A stretch of 64,000 nt of DNA from Polycyclovorans sp964425915. Lineage in GTDB: Bacteria > Pseudomonadota > Gammaproteobacteria > Nevskiales > Nevskiaceae. The translations under genes and the position numbers were made by a program. Below the pieces are notes generated by a model. It was not told the origin of the DNA. It worked only from the letters and a program-made list of their open reading frames with translations, and ran no database searches. Location of the stretch: positions 248,001 to 312,000 of the forward strand of contig CAYROO010000003.1 in NCBI GenBank assembly GCA_964425915.1, read 5' to 3'. The first letter of the stretch is position 1. Every line of letters begins with the position of its first letter. Shown here one piece after another: positions 43,372-52,914 of the stretch.

Positions 43372-45570
43372 ATGGACCTCTCAGACGCACGCCGACAGCT
43401 GCTCGGCGACCTCAACCCGGCCCAGGCACAGGCAGTGTCCGCCCCGGCCGCACACCGCCTGGTGCTGGCGGGCGCCGGTTCCGGCAAGACGCGTGTCCTC
43501 ACCCACCGCATCGCCTGGCTGGTGGCAATCGAAGGGGTCTCACCGCAATCGGTGCTCGCGGTAACGTTCACCAACAAGGCCGCCGCTGAAATGCGCGGGC
43601 GCATCGAACAGCTGATCCGGGTCCCGGTCAGCGCACTGTGGGTGGGGACCTTCCACGGCATCGCCCACCGCATGCTGCGCCTGCACTGGAAGGAAGCGCG
43701 GCTGCCGCAGAACTTCCAGATCCTCGACGCCGATGATCAGCAGCGGCTGGTCAAGCGCCTGCTCAAACAGCTCGACATGCCAGAGGAGAAATGGCCGCCA
43801 CGCACGGTGACCGGCTGGATCAACAGCCGCAAGGATGAAGGGCTGCGGCCGCGGGACCTCGCCGATACCGGCGACTTTACTGAGCGCCAGTACCTGCGGG
43901 TCTACCAGGCCTACCAGAATCAGTGTGAGCAAGCCGGTTTGGTCGACTTTGCCGAGCTGTTGCTGCGCGCCTTTGAACTGTGCCGCGATGTCCCCGATAT
44001 TCAGGCGCACTATCGTGCCCGCTTCCGCCACGTGCTGGTCGACGAATTCCAGGACACCAACCACCTGCAGTACCAGTGGTTGCGGCTGCTTGCCGGGACG
44101 CACGGTGTCATGTTTGCCGTGGGCGACGATGACCAGTCCATCTACAGCTGGCGCGGTGCGCGGGTCGAACACATGATGCGGCTCACTCGCGATTTCCCCG
44201 GTTGCGAGGTGATCCGGCTGGAGCAGAACTACCGCTCCACCAGCACCATTCTGCGCGCCGCCAACGGGCTCATCGCACGCAACCTTGGCCGTCTCGGCAA
44301 GGAGCTGTGGACCGACGGCAACGATGGCGCGCCGATCCAGCTTTACGCCGCATTCAACGAATACGACGAGGCCGAGTTCGTGGTGAACCGCATGCGCGAG
44401 CACCTCGACGGCCGCTGCCGCCACAGCGATATGGCGGTGCTCTACCGCACCAGCGCGCAGTCCCGGGTGCTGGAGGAAACCCTGATCCGTGCCCGCCTGC
44501 CCTACCGCATCCATGGCGGCCTGCGATTCTTCGAGCGCGCCGAGATCAAGGACGCCATGGCCTGGCTGCGCTTGCTGCACAACCGCGACGACGACGTCAG
44601 CTTCGAGCGCGCCGTCGGCACCCCGCCGCGCGGCATTGGCGCCACCTCGCTGGCGCGTCTGCGCGAAGCGGCGGCCGCGCAAGCGGTCTCGATGTGGCAG
44701 GTGGCCAGCGAAGGGACCGTGGCGTCCCTGGGACGGACCGCAAAACCGGTGGCCGAGTTCGTCGCTGCCGTCGACCGGCTGGCGGCCGACACCCGCGACC
44801 AGCCGCTGGCGGAAGTGATCGCCAGGACGCTCGACCTCAGTGGTCTCAAAGCCCACTACGAGAAGGACAAGGGCGAGCTGGCGGAAGCCCGTGTCGAGAA
44901 CCTCGAAGAGCTGGTCAATGCGGCCCGCAGCTTCGAGCCTGCACCGGACGAAACGCCCGAAATCGACCCGCTCACCGCCTTCCTCACCCACGCCGCACTG
45001 GAAGCCGGCGAAGCGCAATCTGGGCCGGGCGAGGACTGTGTCCAGCTGATGACCCTGCATGCGGCCAAGGGCCTGGAGTTTCCGGTGGTGTTCCTGGTGG
45101 GGGTGGAGCAGGGCCTGTTTCCCAGCCAGCGGACGGTGGAAGAAGGCAACCTCGAAGAGGAGCGGCGCCTCTGCTACGTCGGCATCACGCGGGCGCGCCA
45201 GCAGCTCTATCTCAGCCATGCCGAAAGCCGGCGTATCCACGGCATTCCACAGAGCAGCCCCCCCTCGCAGTTCATCCGCGAGCTCCCGGCCGACTGCCTG
45301 ATCGAAACCCGGCCGCGCGCCGGCCTGATGCGCCCCACCCTGGGGGCGGGCGCGCCGCGGCCGGATCTGCTGCGCGGCAATGGCGGCAGCGTGATGCCAG
45401 CACCCGATCATGGCCTGGCCATCGGCATGCGCGTGCGTCACAGTAAGTTTGGTGAGGGCACTGTGCTCAACTTCGACGGCAGTGGCGCGGGCGCCCGGGT
45501 CGAGGTGAATTTTCGGCAGGCCGGCCACAAGTGGCTGATGCTCGCCTATGCACGACTGGAGGCCGCATGA
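43372..45570 (+). CDS. uvrD: DNA helicase II (UvrD)
   Basis: 732 residues, the UvrD length. 3'-5' superfamily 1 helicase of nucleotide excision and mismatch repair. Walker A AGAGSGKT at 33-40, motif II DEFQDTN, motif III GDDDQSIYSWRGA, motif IV EQNYRST, motif V TLHAAKGLEF and motif VI CYVGITRAR are all intact. The C-terminal 60 residues (GMRVRHSKFGEGTVLNFDG) form the Tudor-like domain that contacts RNA polymerase. Its stop overlaps the mtfA start by 4 bp. Confidence 0.96.
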   Translation: MDLSDARRQLLGDLNPAQAQAVSAPAAHRLVLAGAGSGKTRVLTHRIAWLVAIEGVSPQSVLAVTFTNKAAAEMRGRIEQLIRVPVSALWVGTFHGIAHRMLRLHWKEARLPQNFQILDADDQQRLVKRLLKQLDMPEEKWPPRTVTGWINSRKDEGLRPRDLADTGDFTERQYLRVYQAYQNQCEQAGLVDFAELLLRAFELCRDVPDIQAHYRARFRHVLVDEFQDTNHLQYQWLRLLAGTHGVMFAVGDDDQSIYSWRGARVEHMMRLTRDFPGCEVIRLEQNYRSTSTILRAANGLIARNLGRLGKELWTDGNDGAPIQLYAAFNEYDEAEFVVNRMREHLDGRCRHSDMAVLYRTSAQSRVLEETLIRARLPYRIHGGLRFFERAEIKDAMAWLRLLHNRDDDVSFERAVGTPPRGIGATSLARLREAAAAQAVSMWQVASEGTVASLGRTAKPVAEFVAAVDRLAADTRDQPLAEVIARTLDLSGLKAHYEKDKGELAEARVENLEELVNAARSFEPAPDETPEIDPLTAFLTHAALEAGEAQSGPGEDCVQLMTLHAAKGLEFPVVFLVGVEQGLFPSQRTVEEGNLEEERRLCYVGITRARQQLYLSHAESRRIHGIPQSSPPSQFIRELPADCLIETRPRAGLMRPTLGAGAPRPDLLRGNGGSVMPAPDHGLAIGMRVRHSKFGEGTVLNFDGSGAGARVEVNFRQAGHKWLMLAYARLEAA

Positions 45571-46412
45571 GCGACAGCGACGTCGCGGAATACGGTCTTT
45601 GGATCACCCTGGCGGCACTGGCACTCATCCTCGGGCCGCTGTTCGCCCTGCGGCGCAACATCGGGCCCGGCGGGCCGCCGCCGATGCCGGCCGACTGGCA
45701 GGCGCGGCTCGACGCCCTGCCGCATGCGGCCCTGCTCGATGATGCCCAGCGTCAGCACTGGCACGCCCTGGTGGCGGCCTTCTGGGCGCGCGTCCGCTTC
45801 ATCGGCTGTAACGACTTCTGGGTCGAATCGCGGGTCCGTCTGACCATTGCCGGCTATGCCTGCCTGCTCTATCTGCGCGGCAGTGTCCCGCCCTATCCGC
45901 GGTTGAAAACCGTACTGGTCTACCCCGAGGCCTTCCTGGTGCCGCAGACCGAGCCGGATGCGTATGGGCTGGTGGCCGACCATCCGGTGGAACATATCGG
46001 CGAAAGCTGGGACGCCGAGCGCGTCATCCTGTCCTGGTCGGATGTGGAGGCCGCGCTGCTGGGTGATCCGGTCAACGTGGTGGTCCACGAGTTCGCCCAC
46101 CAGCTGGACGATGAATCCGAGGATGCCAGCGGTGCCCCGCCCTGGCGCGACCGCGCGCGCTGGGCCGAGGTGATGCAGCAGGCCTTCGAGCAACTGCGCC
46201 GCCATCGCCGCCCGCCGGTGCTGGACCCTTATGGCGCCGAATCCCCGGAGGAGTTCTTCGGGGTCGTTACGGAGGCCTATTTTCAACGCGGCGCCGCCTT
46301 GCGGCAGCATCACCCCGCACTGTATACGCTGTTCCACGAGACCTTCGGTCTCGACACCGCCCGCCTGACCTGGCCGGCCGCCGAGATCGACGCAACGGAG
46401 CCCGTCGCATGA
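45567..46412 (+). CDS. mtfA: MtfA-family zinc metallopeptidase
   Basis: 281 residues from ATG 45567. MtfA binds and inactivates the glucose repressor Mlc (DgsA) in E. coli and has aminopeptidase activity. Zinc motif HEFAH at 174-178 in NVVVHEFAHQLDDE, with a downstream Glu in EEFFGVVTEAYF as third ligand. An N-terminal membrane helix (LWITLAALALILGPLFAL) is present. Tightly coupled to uvrD upstream and to a beta-barrel gene downstream (4 bp overlaps both ways). Whether an Mlc homologue exists is not visible here. Confidence 0.9.
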   Translation: MSDSDVAEYGLWITLAALALILGPLFALRRNIGPGGPPPMPADWQARLDALPHAALLDDAQRQHWHALVAAFWARVRFIGCNDFWVESRVRLTIAGYACLLYLRGSVPPYPRLKTVLVYPEAFLVPQTEPDAYGLVADHPVEHIGESWDAERVILSWSDVEAALLGDPVNVVVHEFAHQLDDESEDASGAPPWRDRARWAEVMQQAFEQLRRHRRPPVLDPYGAESPEEFFGVVTEAYFQRGAALRQHHPALYTLFHETFGLDTARLTWPAAEIDATEPVA

Positions 46413-47047
46413 TGCCTTCCCTGCCCCGCCTGCTACCCCTGCTGACCTTGGCCGTCGCGCTGCCGGCAGTCGCGGCAGACTGGAGTCTTGACCTGTTCGG
46501 CACGCCGGTGGCCGAGTCCCGCCAGGACGATCGCCGCAGCGGCATCGAAACCCGAGACGAGGACCTCGACGGCTACGGCGCGCGCCTGGTGCTGTGGCCC
46601 AGTCGCGGCCCGCTGTTCTACGCCGCCGAGTGGTCGCGGCTGGAGGGCGACGGCGCGCTCGATCAGACCCGCCTCGGCATTGGCGTGGTCAACAACACGG
46701 CCTTCTACAGTCGCTTTGAGCTGATCCACACCGACATTCGCATCCCCGGCACCGGCGCCGACGACACCCTCGGCGCCGGTGTACACGCCGGGCTGGCAGG
46801 GGCGTTCTCCCCCTATCTTCTGGCTTCGGCCGAGGTGGGCTATGTCGATCTCGACCTGATCGACGACAGCGCTACGGTACGCCCCGGCCGTGGCATTCAG
46901 GCCACCGTGCGCGGCGAGGTGCCGCTGAGCCAGACGCTGCAGCTGTTCAGCGAGCTGCGCTATCAGCAGCCGCGCGACCAGGAAGACGGCCGCCGGGTGC
47001 GCACCGAGATCGGCGAATGGCGGCTGGGCCTGCGGCTGAATTTCTGA
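46409..47047 (+). CDS. small outer-membrane beta-barrel-like protein, unknown
   Basis: 212 residues. Signal peptide to about residue 23 (LLPLLTLAVALPAVAAD), then alternating strands with aromatic ends and a C-terminal WRLGLRLNF ending in Phe, the usual barrel-assembly signal. No family recognised. Overlaps the mtfA stop by 4 bp; convergent with the SPOR gene. Confidence 0.75.
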   Translation: MMPSLPRLLPLLTLAVALPAVAADWSLDLFGTPVAESRQDDRRSGIETRDEDLDGYGARLVLWPSRGPLFYAAEWSRLEGDGALDQTRLGIGVVNNTAFYSRFELIHTDIRIPGTGADDTLGAGVHAGLAGAFSPYLLASAEVGYVDLDLIDDSATVRPGRGIQATVRGEVPLSQTLQLFSELRYQQPRDQEDGRRVRTEIGEWRLGLRLNF

Positions 47048-47056
47048 GCACGCGGA

Positions 47057-47626
47057 TCAGCGCACCTTGACCAGCAGGGCGTCGATGCCGTTCTCATCGA
47101 GCTGCGCCACCATCTGCTGCGCCGCTGCCAAGCCCGTGACCGGGCCAAGTCGTACCCGGTAGTAGGTTTCGCGGCCGTCGATGGTGACGGTCTCGACCCG
47201 CGCCTCCAGCCCCAGCAGGGCCAGCGAGGCCTTCTGTCGGTCGGCATCGTCTGGGTTCCGATAGGAGGCGACCTGAATGAGATATTGCGCCCGATCAGGC
47301 GCAGCAGGGGCCTCTGCCGCTCGCTCACGGCTGGCCGCATCGGGCACCACCACTTCCTGGTTGGGCAGCAGCTCGTAGAAGGTGAAGGCCCGCGGCGCCG
47401 GACTGGGGGTTGGCGCCGCCGCACGCGGTGCGCTGTCCCGCGGGGTGGTGACCGCGCGCTGCCCGGGCATGGGCTCGGCCGGCCGCTTGATGTAGACCAT
47501 GGCCGCCACCCCGAGGCCGATCGACAGACCGACCAGGCCCCAGATCCAGCCAGGCATGCCACCACCACTCCGGCGCGGCGGCGGGCGACGGGTACCGCTA
47601 CGAGGGGCGTAATCGCGCTGCGCCAT
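47057..47626 (-). CDS. SPOR-domain cell-division-type protein (FtsN-like)
   Basis: 189 residues from ATG 47626, sharing one base with the argS stop. Short basic cytoplasmic head (GTRRPPPRRSGGG), one membrane helix (WIWGLVGLSIGLGVAAMVY), a Pro/Ala-rich linker and a C-terminal SPOR domain (YLIQVASYRNPDDADRQKA, YYRVRLGPVTGLAAAQQM) that binds denuded septal peptidoglycan. The argS-ftsN order is common in gammaproteobacteria, so it may be the FtsN of this organism. Confidence 0.88.
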   Translation of the reverse strand: MAQRDYAPRSGTRRPPPRRSGGGMPGWIWGLVGLSIGLGVAAMVYIKRPAEPMPGQRAVTTPRDSAPRAAAPTPSPAPRAFTFYELLPNQEVVVPDAASRERAAEAPAAPDRAQYLIQVASYRNPDDADRQKASLALLGLEARVETVTIDGRETYYRVRLGPVTGLAAAQQMVAQLDENGIDALLVKVR

Positions 47627-49395
47627 CACATCTGCTCCGGTGCGCTCACGCCCAGCAGGCGCAAGCCATTGGCGAGCACGATCCGCGTGGCCTCGCACAA
47701 GCTCAGGCGTGCCGCCTGCAGCTCGGCGTCGTCCACCAGAAACTTGTGGGCGTTGTAGTAGCTGTGGAAGGCGTCGGCCAGTTCATCCTTGAGATAGAAC
47801 GCCAACCGATGTGGAGCGACGTCGTCCGCCGCACCAAGCAGCACTTCCGGATAGCGCGCCAGCGCGGTCATCAACCGTTTCTCGTGATCGTTGTCGAGGC
47901 GCGCCAGCGCCGCCAGGCCCTGCGCACGGTCATAGTGCCCGCCCTGCTCACGCAGTTGCCGCTCGACACTACACAGGCGGGCGTGCGCGTACTGCACGTA
48001 GTAGACCGGGTTGTCGTTGCTGCGGGAACGCGCCAAGTCCAGGTCGAACTCCAGATGCTGCTCGTGTGAGCGCATCAGGTAGAAGAAACGGGTGGCGTCG
48101 GCGCCGACCTCATCGATCAGATCCTGCAGGGTGACAAAGTTGCCGCTGCGCTTGCCCATGCGGCCGGACGACAGCGTGACGAACTGGATCAGCTGCACAT
48201 CGAGCGCGTCCTGGCGGCCGGTGAGCGCCTCAATGGCAGCCCGCACACGGGCGATGTAGCCGTGATGATCGGCGCCCCAGACGTCCATCAGTCGCGGCCA
48301 GTCGCGGTCGAGCTTGTCGACGTGATAGGCGAGGTCGTTGCAGTAATAGGTGGCGGCGCCATCGGCCTTCACCAGCACCCGATCCTTCTCGTCTCCGAAC
48401 GCCTCCGTCTTCATCCACAGGGCGCCATCCCGGGTGTACGTCAGGCCCTTCTCGGCGAGCCGGTCGAGGGCGATCTGAACGGCGCCCCGCCCTACCAGCT
48501 CGGCCTCACTGGTCCATTGATCGAAGCGCACCCCAAAGGCCTCCAGGGTGCGGCGGATGGTGGCCAGCTGATCGGACAACGCCGCCGCCTTGATGCGCTC
48601 GTAGTCATCGCCCAGGCCTTCGCGGGCAAGGCGGATCCAGGCATCCAGATTGGCTTCCTGCTGTTGCTTCACCCGCGCGCGCTCGGCGTCGTCGGCGCTT
48701 TCGGCCGCCACCGGGTCGGCCCCCATCCGCTCGATGCCGTCACAGCGCCACGCGGCGTCGCCGACCTCTGCGAACAGCCGCTCAGCGGTGGCGAGAATGT
48801 AATCGCCGGGATAGGCGCGCTGCGGGAATGCCAGCGAGACACCACAGCGCTGCAGGTAGCGCAGCCAGACGCTGACGGTGAGGACGTCGGTCTGTCGGCC
48901 GGCATCATTGATGTAGTACTCGCGCTGTACGGTCCAGCCGGTGGCGTCGAGCAGATTGCTGACCGAGTCGCCGTACGCGGCGCCGCGACCATGACCCACA
49001 TGCATCGGGCCGGTCGGGTTAGCAGACACAAACTCCACCATGATGCGGCCACGGCTGCCGGGCCTTGCATGACCGTACTGCTCACCCGCCTGCAGCACCG
49101 CCGGCACCACCGCCTGGAACGCCGCTGGCGCCAGGAAGAAATTGATAAAGCCAGGCCCGGCAATCTCGACCCGTGCCACCCACGGCGAGGCAGGCAGAAC
49201 CGCCACCAGCTGTTCGGCCACCTGCCGTGGCGCCCGCTTCAGCGGCTTGGCCAGCTGCAGCGCAAGGTTGGTCTGGAAATCGCCGAAACGCGCCTCGCGG
49301 GTCGCCTCCAGTTGGATGTCGGGCGCATCAACGCCGGTATCGGCCAGCAAGGCCGCCAGCGCATGGGACAGCAGTTCGGAGAGTTGGGGTTTCAT
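47626..49395 (-). CDS. argS: arginyl-tRNA synthetase
   Basis: 589 residues from ATG 49395. Class I synthetase. The N-terminal Add-1 domain (FGDFQTNLALQLAKPL) precedes the HIGH-like motif in GPMHVGHGRGA; the KMSK-like loop is GRMGKRSGN; the DALR anticodon-binding domain ends the protein (YYNAHKFLVDD). Last-but-one gene before the SPOR gene; 29 bp after hemY's end. Confidence 0.96.
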   Translation of the reverse strand: MKPQLSELLSHALAALLADTGVDAPDIQLEATREARFGDFQTNLALQLAKPLKRAPRQVAEQLVAVLPASPWVARVEIAGPGFINFFLAPAAFQAVVPAVLQAGEQYGHARPGSRGRIMVEFVSANPTGPMHVGHGRGAAYGDSVSNLLDATGWTVQREYYINDAGRQTDVLTVSVWLRYLQRCGVSLAFPQRAYPGDYILATAERLFAEVGDAAWRCDGIERMGADPVAAESADDAERARVKQQQEANLDAWIRLAREGLGDDYERIKAAALSDQLATIRRTLEAFGVRFDQWTSEAELVGRGAVQIALDRLAEKGLTYTRDGALWMKTEAFGDEKDRVLVKADGAATYYCNDLAYHVDKLDRDWPRLMDVWGADHHGYIARVRAAIEALTGRQDALDVQLIQFVTLSSGRMGKRSGNFVTLQDLIDEVGADATRFFYLMRSHEQHLEFDLDLARSRSNDNPVYYVQYAHARLCSVERQLREQGGHYDRAQGLAALARLDNDHEKRLMTALARYPEVLLGAADDVAPHRLAFYLKDELADAFHSYYNAHKFLVDDAELQAARLSLCEATRIVLANGLRLLGVSAPEQM

Positions 49396-49424
49396 GCCGT
49401 GCGGAGCCGGGATCGGACCGGAGA

Positions 49425-50618
49425 TCAAAGCGCGGGATTGTACCGCGCAGCGTGCGCCAAGCCCTCCCGGTAGTACCGTTGCGCCTCTTCTGGGCGCTGC
49501 GTACGCTCAGCCAGCTGCGCCAATGCCAGGTACACCGCCGGCCCAGGCTCCAGCCGCAGCGCGCTGTCCAGGTAGCTGCTGGCCTTGCCCCAGAGATGAT
49601 TGCGGATACAGGCACGCCCCGCCGCCAGCATCAATGCCGCTTGCTCGCCATGCTGTTGCAGCCACTGTTCCAGAGATGCCAGCTGACTCACCGGGTCGAT
49701 CGCCTCGAGCATGCCGAACAGCTGCACCAGCGATGCATCCCATCGTTGCTTGAGTGCCTTGCCGATCAGCGCCACCGCCTCGGCCTCGGCGCCCAGGGAG
49801 ATCAGCCCACGGGCGTAGTGCAGTTGCACCGCCGGCAAAGCCCGCACCGGCGCGCCGGCACCGTCCCACAGCGTCTTCAGGTGGTCGAGCTGGCCCGACT
49901 TGACGGCCTGACGCATCAGATTGCCCAAGGCCTCCGCCTGCCAGCGCTCGCGCTGAACCGCCGGTACCGCGTCGCCCTGCGACTTCAGCAGTTCAAGCAA
50001 GACCGTGGCCTCGCCGGCACCGGCCAAGGCACGGGCGTAGAGGCGGACGCCATGCGGGTGCCGCGGATGCTGCTGATGGAAACGAAGCGCTGAAGCCAGC
50101 GCAGCCTGACCCTGGCCGGCAGCGCGCTGTAGCCCGGCTTGCACCGCCAGCACTGCCGGCGCGTCCGGGCTGGCCTGGCGCGCGGCCAGCGCCAGGTAAT
50201 GGTCACGCCGCTCGGCGGCACCGGCGAGGTGCGCCACATGGGCCGCCGCCAGGTAATTGAGATCGGCATCGGGGTGATCGGCAACCCGGCGCAGCAGGGA
50301 CACCTCGGCACGCCGATACTCTCCGGCCGCCAGATACCGCAGCCCTTCGACGAAACTGCGCTGCGCCCGTTCGCGACGGCGTCGCGCCAGATAGTCCTGC
50401 ATGCGGCCCGGCAGGCCGATGGCGCCGGACAACAGCCGCCAGCCCAGGTAGATTCCAAGCCCGGTCGCCAGCAGCAACAGGACAAAGCCCGGCAGCGACG
50501 TCTCCAAGGTCCAGTCCTGCCAGGCAAGCAGCACATAGCCGCTCTCGGCGCGGAAGTAGTAGGAGGCCGCCCCACCCAGAGCCAGGGCCAATACGCCGAG
50601 CAGAATCAGCACGATCAT
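49425..50618 (-). CDS. hemY: HemY, membrane TPR protein of the haem operon
   Basis: 397 residues. Two N-terminal membrane helices (VLILLGVLALALGGAASYY, PGFVLLLLATGLGIYLGW) and a cytoplasmic or periplasmic TPR array to the C-terminus. HemY of proteobacteria is a tetratricopeptide protein near hemCDX; it is unrelated to the protoporphyrinogen oxidase also called HemY in Bacillus. Overlaps hemDX by 4 bp. Confidence 0.92.
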   Translation of the reverse strand: MIVLILLGVLALALGGAASYYFRAESGYVLLAWQDWTLETSLPGFVLLLLATGLGIYLGWRLLSGAIGLPGRMQDYLARRRRERAQRSFVEGLRYLAAGEYRRAEVSLLRRVADHPDADLNYLAAAHVAHLAGAAERRDHYLALAARQASPDAPAVLAVQAGLQRAAGQGQAALASALRFHQQHPRHPHGVRLYARALAGAGEATVLLELLKSQGDAVPAVQRERWQAEALGNLMRQAVKSGQLDHLKTLWDGAGAPVRALPAVQLHYARGLISLGAEAEAVALIGKALKQRWDASLVQLFGMLEAIDPVSQLASLEQWLQQHGEQAALMLAAGRACIRNHLWGKASSYLDSALRLEPGPAVYLALAQLAERTQRPEEAQRYYREGLAHAARYNPAL

Positions 50619-52462
50619 CGCGGCGCCGGCTCCATCTGCGCACGCAGCCGCAGCAGGCTGTCGCTGATGTCCGGCGGGGTCAGCGCCAGCGGAACCCCCT
50701 GCAGCGCCCGCAGGCCGGTATCGAGTGCGGCGACCGCCGGCTGTTCCAGGGCGTAGTACTGGGCAAGCCAGCCGCGCAGCGCCGCCAGCAAGGATTGGAA
50801 ACTGGCCTCGTCCTCGCGCAGGAAGGCGGCGCGCGCATTCTCCAGCTGCAATCGCAACAGGCCATGAATTAGCGCCTCTTCCTCGGCCGGCAGCAGACGG
50901 GCGGCCTGCCCGGGGTCCTTGCGCACCACAAACATCTGCGCGGCAACATCACTGACCCGCGACCAGACGCGCTGATACCACGGGATCATCGGATCGGCGG
51001 CAGGCGCAGCCGGCAGCGCCGGGCTTGTGTCCGGGCTCGTGGGCCGTTCAGCCGGCACCCGCGCCTTCAGCGGCAGGCTCGGCGCCTGCTCGACCCAACC
51101 GGCCAGCTTGAGCGCGATGCCGGCGCGGTCCGGGACCGCCAGCGCGGCCAGCGCCGCCTGCTCACGGGCAATCGCCTCGCGCACCCCGAACAGGCGGGGG
51201 TCGGCAAGGCGTGCCAAACGCGCATCCGCCAATTGCAGGGCGGTCTGCGCCGCCGCCACGTCACCGGCGAGTTGCAGCCGGTCATTGGCAATCATCAGCA
51301 GGTGCTCCACGGCCGCCAGCTGCACCCGCTCCTGGCCGGCCGACACCTGCTCGTTGAGGGCGCCCAGGGTGTCGTCGTAACGCCCCAGGCGTTCATCGAA
51401 CAAGGCAATCTGCTCGTTGGCACGGCGCAGATTCTGGGTGAGATCGATTTGATCATCGCGCAGCCCAGCCGACAGCGCAGTGGTGGCAGCCAGGGCACGA
51501 TCCAGCGCCGTGATCTGGGCCGCCTGCGCCTGCAACAGGCGATAGCCCCAGGCGCCGCCCACCAGCAGCGCGGCCAGCAGCAACAAGGCCAGCACGGCCC
51601 AGCCGATACTGCCGCGGGGCGCACGGCGCTCACGGGCGGCGGACGGCTTCGGCGTGGCGGCAGGTGCCGGCGCCGCCGGCTTGGCGGCGGCATCGGATGG
51701 CGGAGCAGTCGGCGTTTCAGGTTCGGTCATGGCATCTTCGGAGGGCGCATCCAAGGCGCGCACCAGGTCGTCATCATGGGGCCCCGCCAACACGCGCGGC
51801 GCCCGTGGAAGGCCGAGTGTACGGGCATGCTCGGCCAGCCGGGGGCTGACCACCCACCAATCCGGCTCGAAGGCGCGGTCGCCGGCCACCGCACACCACT
51901 GCGTCATGGCCTCGGCGCTGGTGAGGTGCAGCACGGCGGGCGCCGCCAGTGCCTCGGCCAGCGCATCGGGGTCGGGCACCACTGGCCGCCGTCGGTAAAA
52001 CGCCAGCACGCTCACCCGTGCACCGCGCGCTTCCATCGCCGGCCCCAGCACGCCACGCCCACCTTCACCGCCCACCAGCACGACCTCGCGCCCGCGCAGG
52101 TCGGCGAGCCGCGCATCGGCCAACAGGTCCTCACTGCGACTGCCGTGTTGCGGAATCCAGGCGTCGATTCCGATACCCGCCAGCTGTGCAGCGGTGGCGG
52201 CACCAATCGCCGCCACCTCCGGCTTGACCGTTGTCCAGGCCTCCCCACCCAGCGCCGCCACCGCATGCACGCTGGTGAAGATCCAGAGATCGGCGCCGGC
52301 CTCCGCCGCCAGCGCAGCACGGGCATCGGCCACCGGCAGGGTGGATTCGATGCGCAATAGCGAAACCCGATGCGCCGCGAACCCCGCAGCCTGCAGCCGC
52401 GTCACCAGGCCCTCGGCCGCAGGCTGCGGACGGGTAACGATGACCGCCGGGCGCGGGTTCAC
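50615..52462 (-). CDS. hemDX: fused uroporphyrinogen-III synthase / HemX
   Basis: 615 residues. Residues 1 to about 240 are HemD (IVTRPQPAAEGL, DLWIFTSVHAV, LHLTSAEAMTQW), which closes the tetrapyrrole ring with inversion of ring D. After a Pro/Ala-rich stretch of about 45 residues comes one membrane helix (IGWAVLALLLLAALLVGG, near 285-305) and the coiled-coil-rich HemX region, which has no known activity. In E. coli these are separate genes. The frame is open throughout, and an internal Met in DAMTEPETP near residue 243 marks where an independent hemX would start. hemC is not adjacent in the window. Confidence 0.92.
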   Translation of the reverse strand: MNPRPAVIVTRPQPAAEGLVTRLQAAGFAAHRVSLLRIESTLPVADARAALAAEAGADLWIFTSVHAVAALGGEAWTTVKPEVAAIGAATAAQLAGIGIDAWIPQHGSRSEDLLADARLADLRGREVVLVGGEGGRGVLGPAMEARGARVSVLAFYRRRPVVPDPDALAEALAAPAVLHLTSAEAMTQWCAVAGDRAFEPDWWVVSPRLAEHARTLGLPRAPRVLAGPHDDDLVRALDAPSEDAMTEPETPTAPPSDAAAKPAAPAPAATPKPSAARERRAPRGSIGWAVLALLLLAALLVGGAWGYRLLQAQAAQITALDRALAATTALSAGLRDDQIDLTQNLRRANEQIALFDERLGRYDDTLGALNEQVSAGQERVQLAAVEHLLMIANDRLQLAGDVAAAQTALQLADARLARLADPRLFGVREAIAREQAALAALAVPDRAGIALKLAGWVEQAPSLPLKARVPAERPTSPDTSPALPAAPAADPMIPWYQRVWSRVSDVAAQMFVVRKDPGQAARLLPAEEEALIHGLLRLQLENARAAFLREDEASFQSLLAALRGWLAQYYALEQPAVAALDTGLRALQGVPLALTPPDISDSLLRLRAQMEPAPR

Positions 52463-52914
52463 CGGCGCTCCGTCTGGCGCCGCACAGCTGCCTCAAAAGC
52501 ACGCCGCGCCGCGTCCGGCGCGCACACGGCCTGCGCCGCTTGGGCGGTTTCCAACATCATCAAGCGTCGCTGCGACTCGGTGTAACGAAACTCGTCGCCG
52601 TCCGGCGTGATGCCGTAGATCTCGGTGGCCTGTTGCAGCGATGCCCCGCGCGCCTTGGCCAGCGCACAGTCGCGCGCGAAGGCCGCCACCCATTCGGCCG
52701 GGACCGGCCCGCTGTACGCAGGATCCGCCGGAATATCACGCGCGGCCAGTAGCGCCTGGGTCAGCCGGGTACCGCGTATCAGGGACTGGTCGTCGTAATG
52801 CACTTGGCCCTGAGGATCGACCCACTTGTAGACCCCACCGGCAGCACTGACCGCGGTGGTGGCCCCCCATAGCAAAGCCGCCACCCAGGCGCTTACACCG
52901 GGGTTCCATGTCAT
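52459..52914 (-). CDS. DUF4124-containing exported protein
   Basis: 151 residues. Signal peptide (VSAWVAALLWGATTAVSAAG) followed by the DUF4124 motif YKWVDPQGQVHYDD. Function of the domain is unknown. The C-terminal half has two Cys and Ala-rich helices. Overlaps hemDX and the second DUF4124 gene by 4 bp each, so it belongs to the hemDX-hemY-argS transcription unit. Confidence 0.85.
   Translation of the reverse strand: MTWNPGVSAWVAALLWGATTAVSAAGGVYKWVDPQGQVHYDDQSLIRGTRLTQALLAARDIPADPAYSGPVPAEWVAAFARDCALAKARGASLQQATEIYGITPDGDEFRYTESQRRLMMLETAQAAQAVCAPDAARRAFEAAVRRQTERR

Noticed and set aside
43540..45528. 662-codon minus-strand frame opposite uvrD
   Set aside because: All UvrD motifs are on the + strand; the antisense product has no domain pattern.
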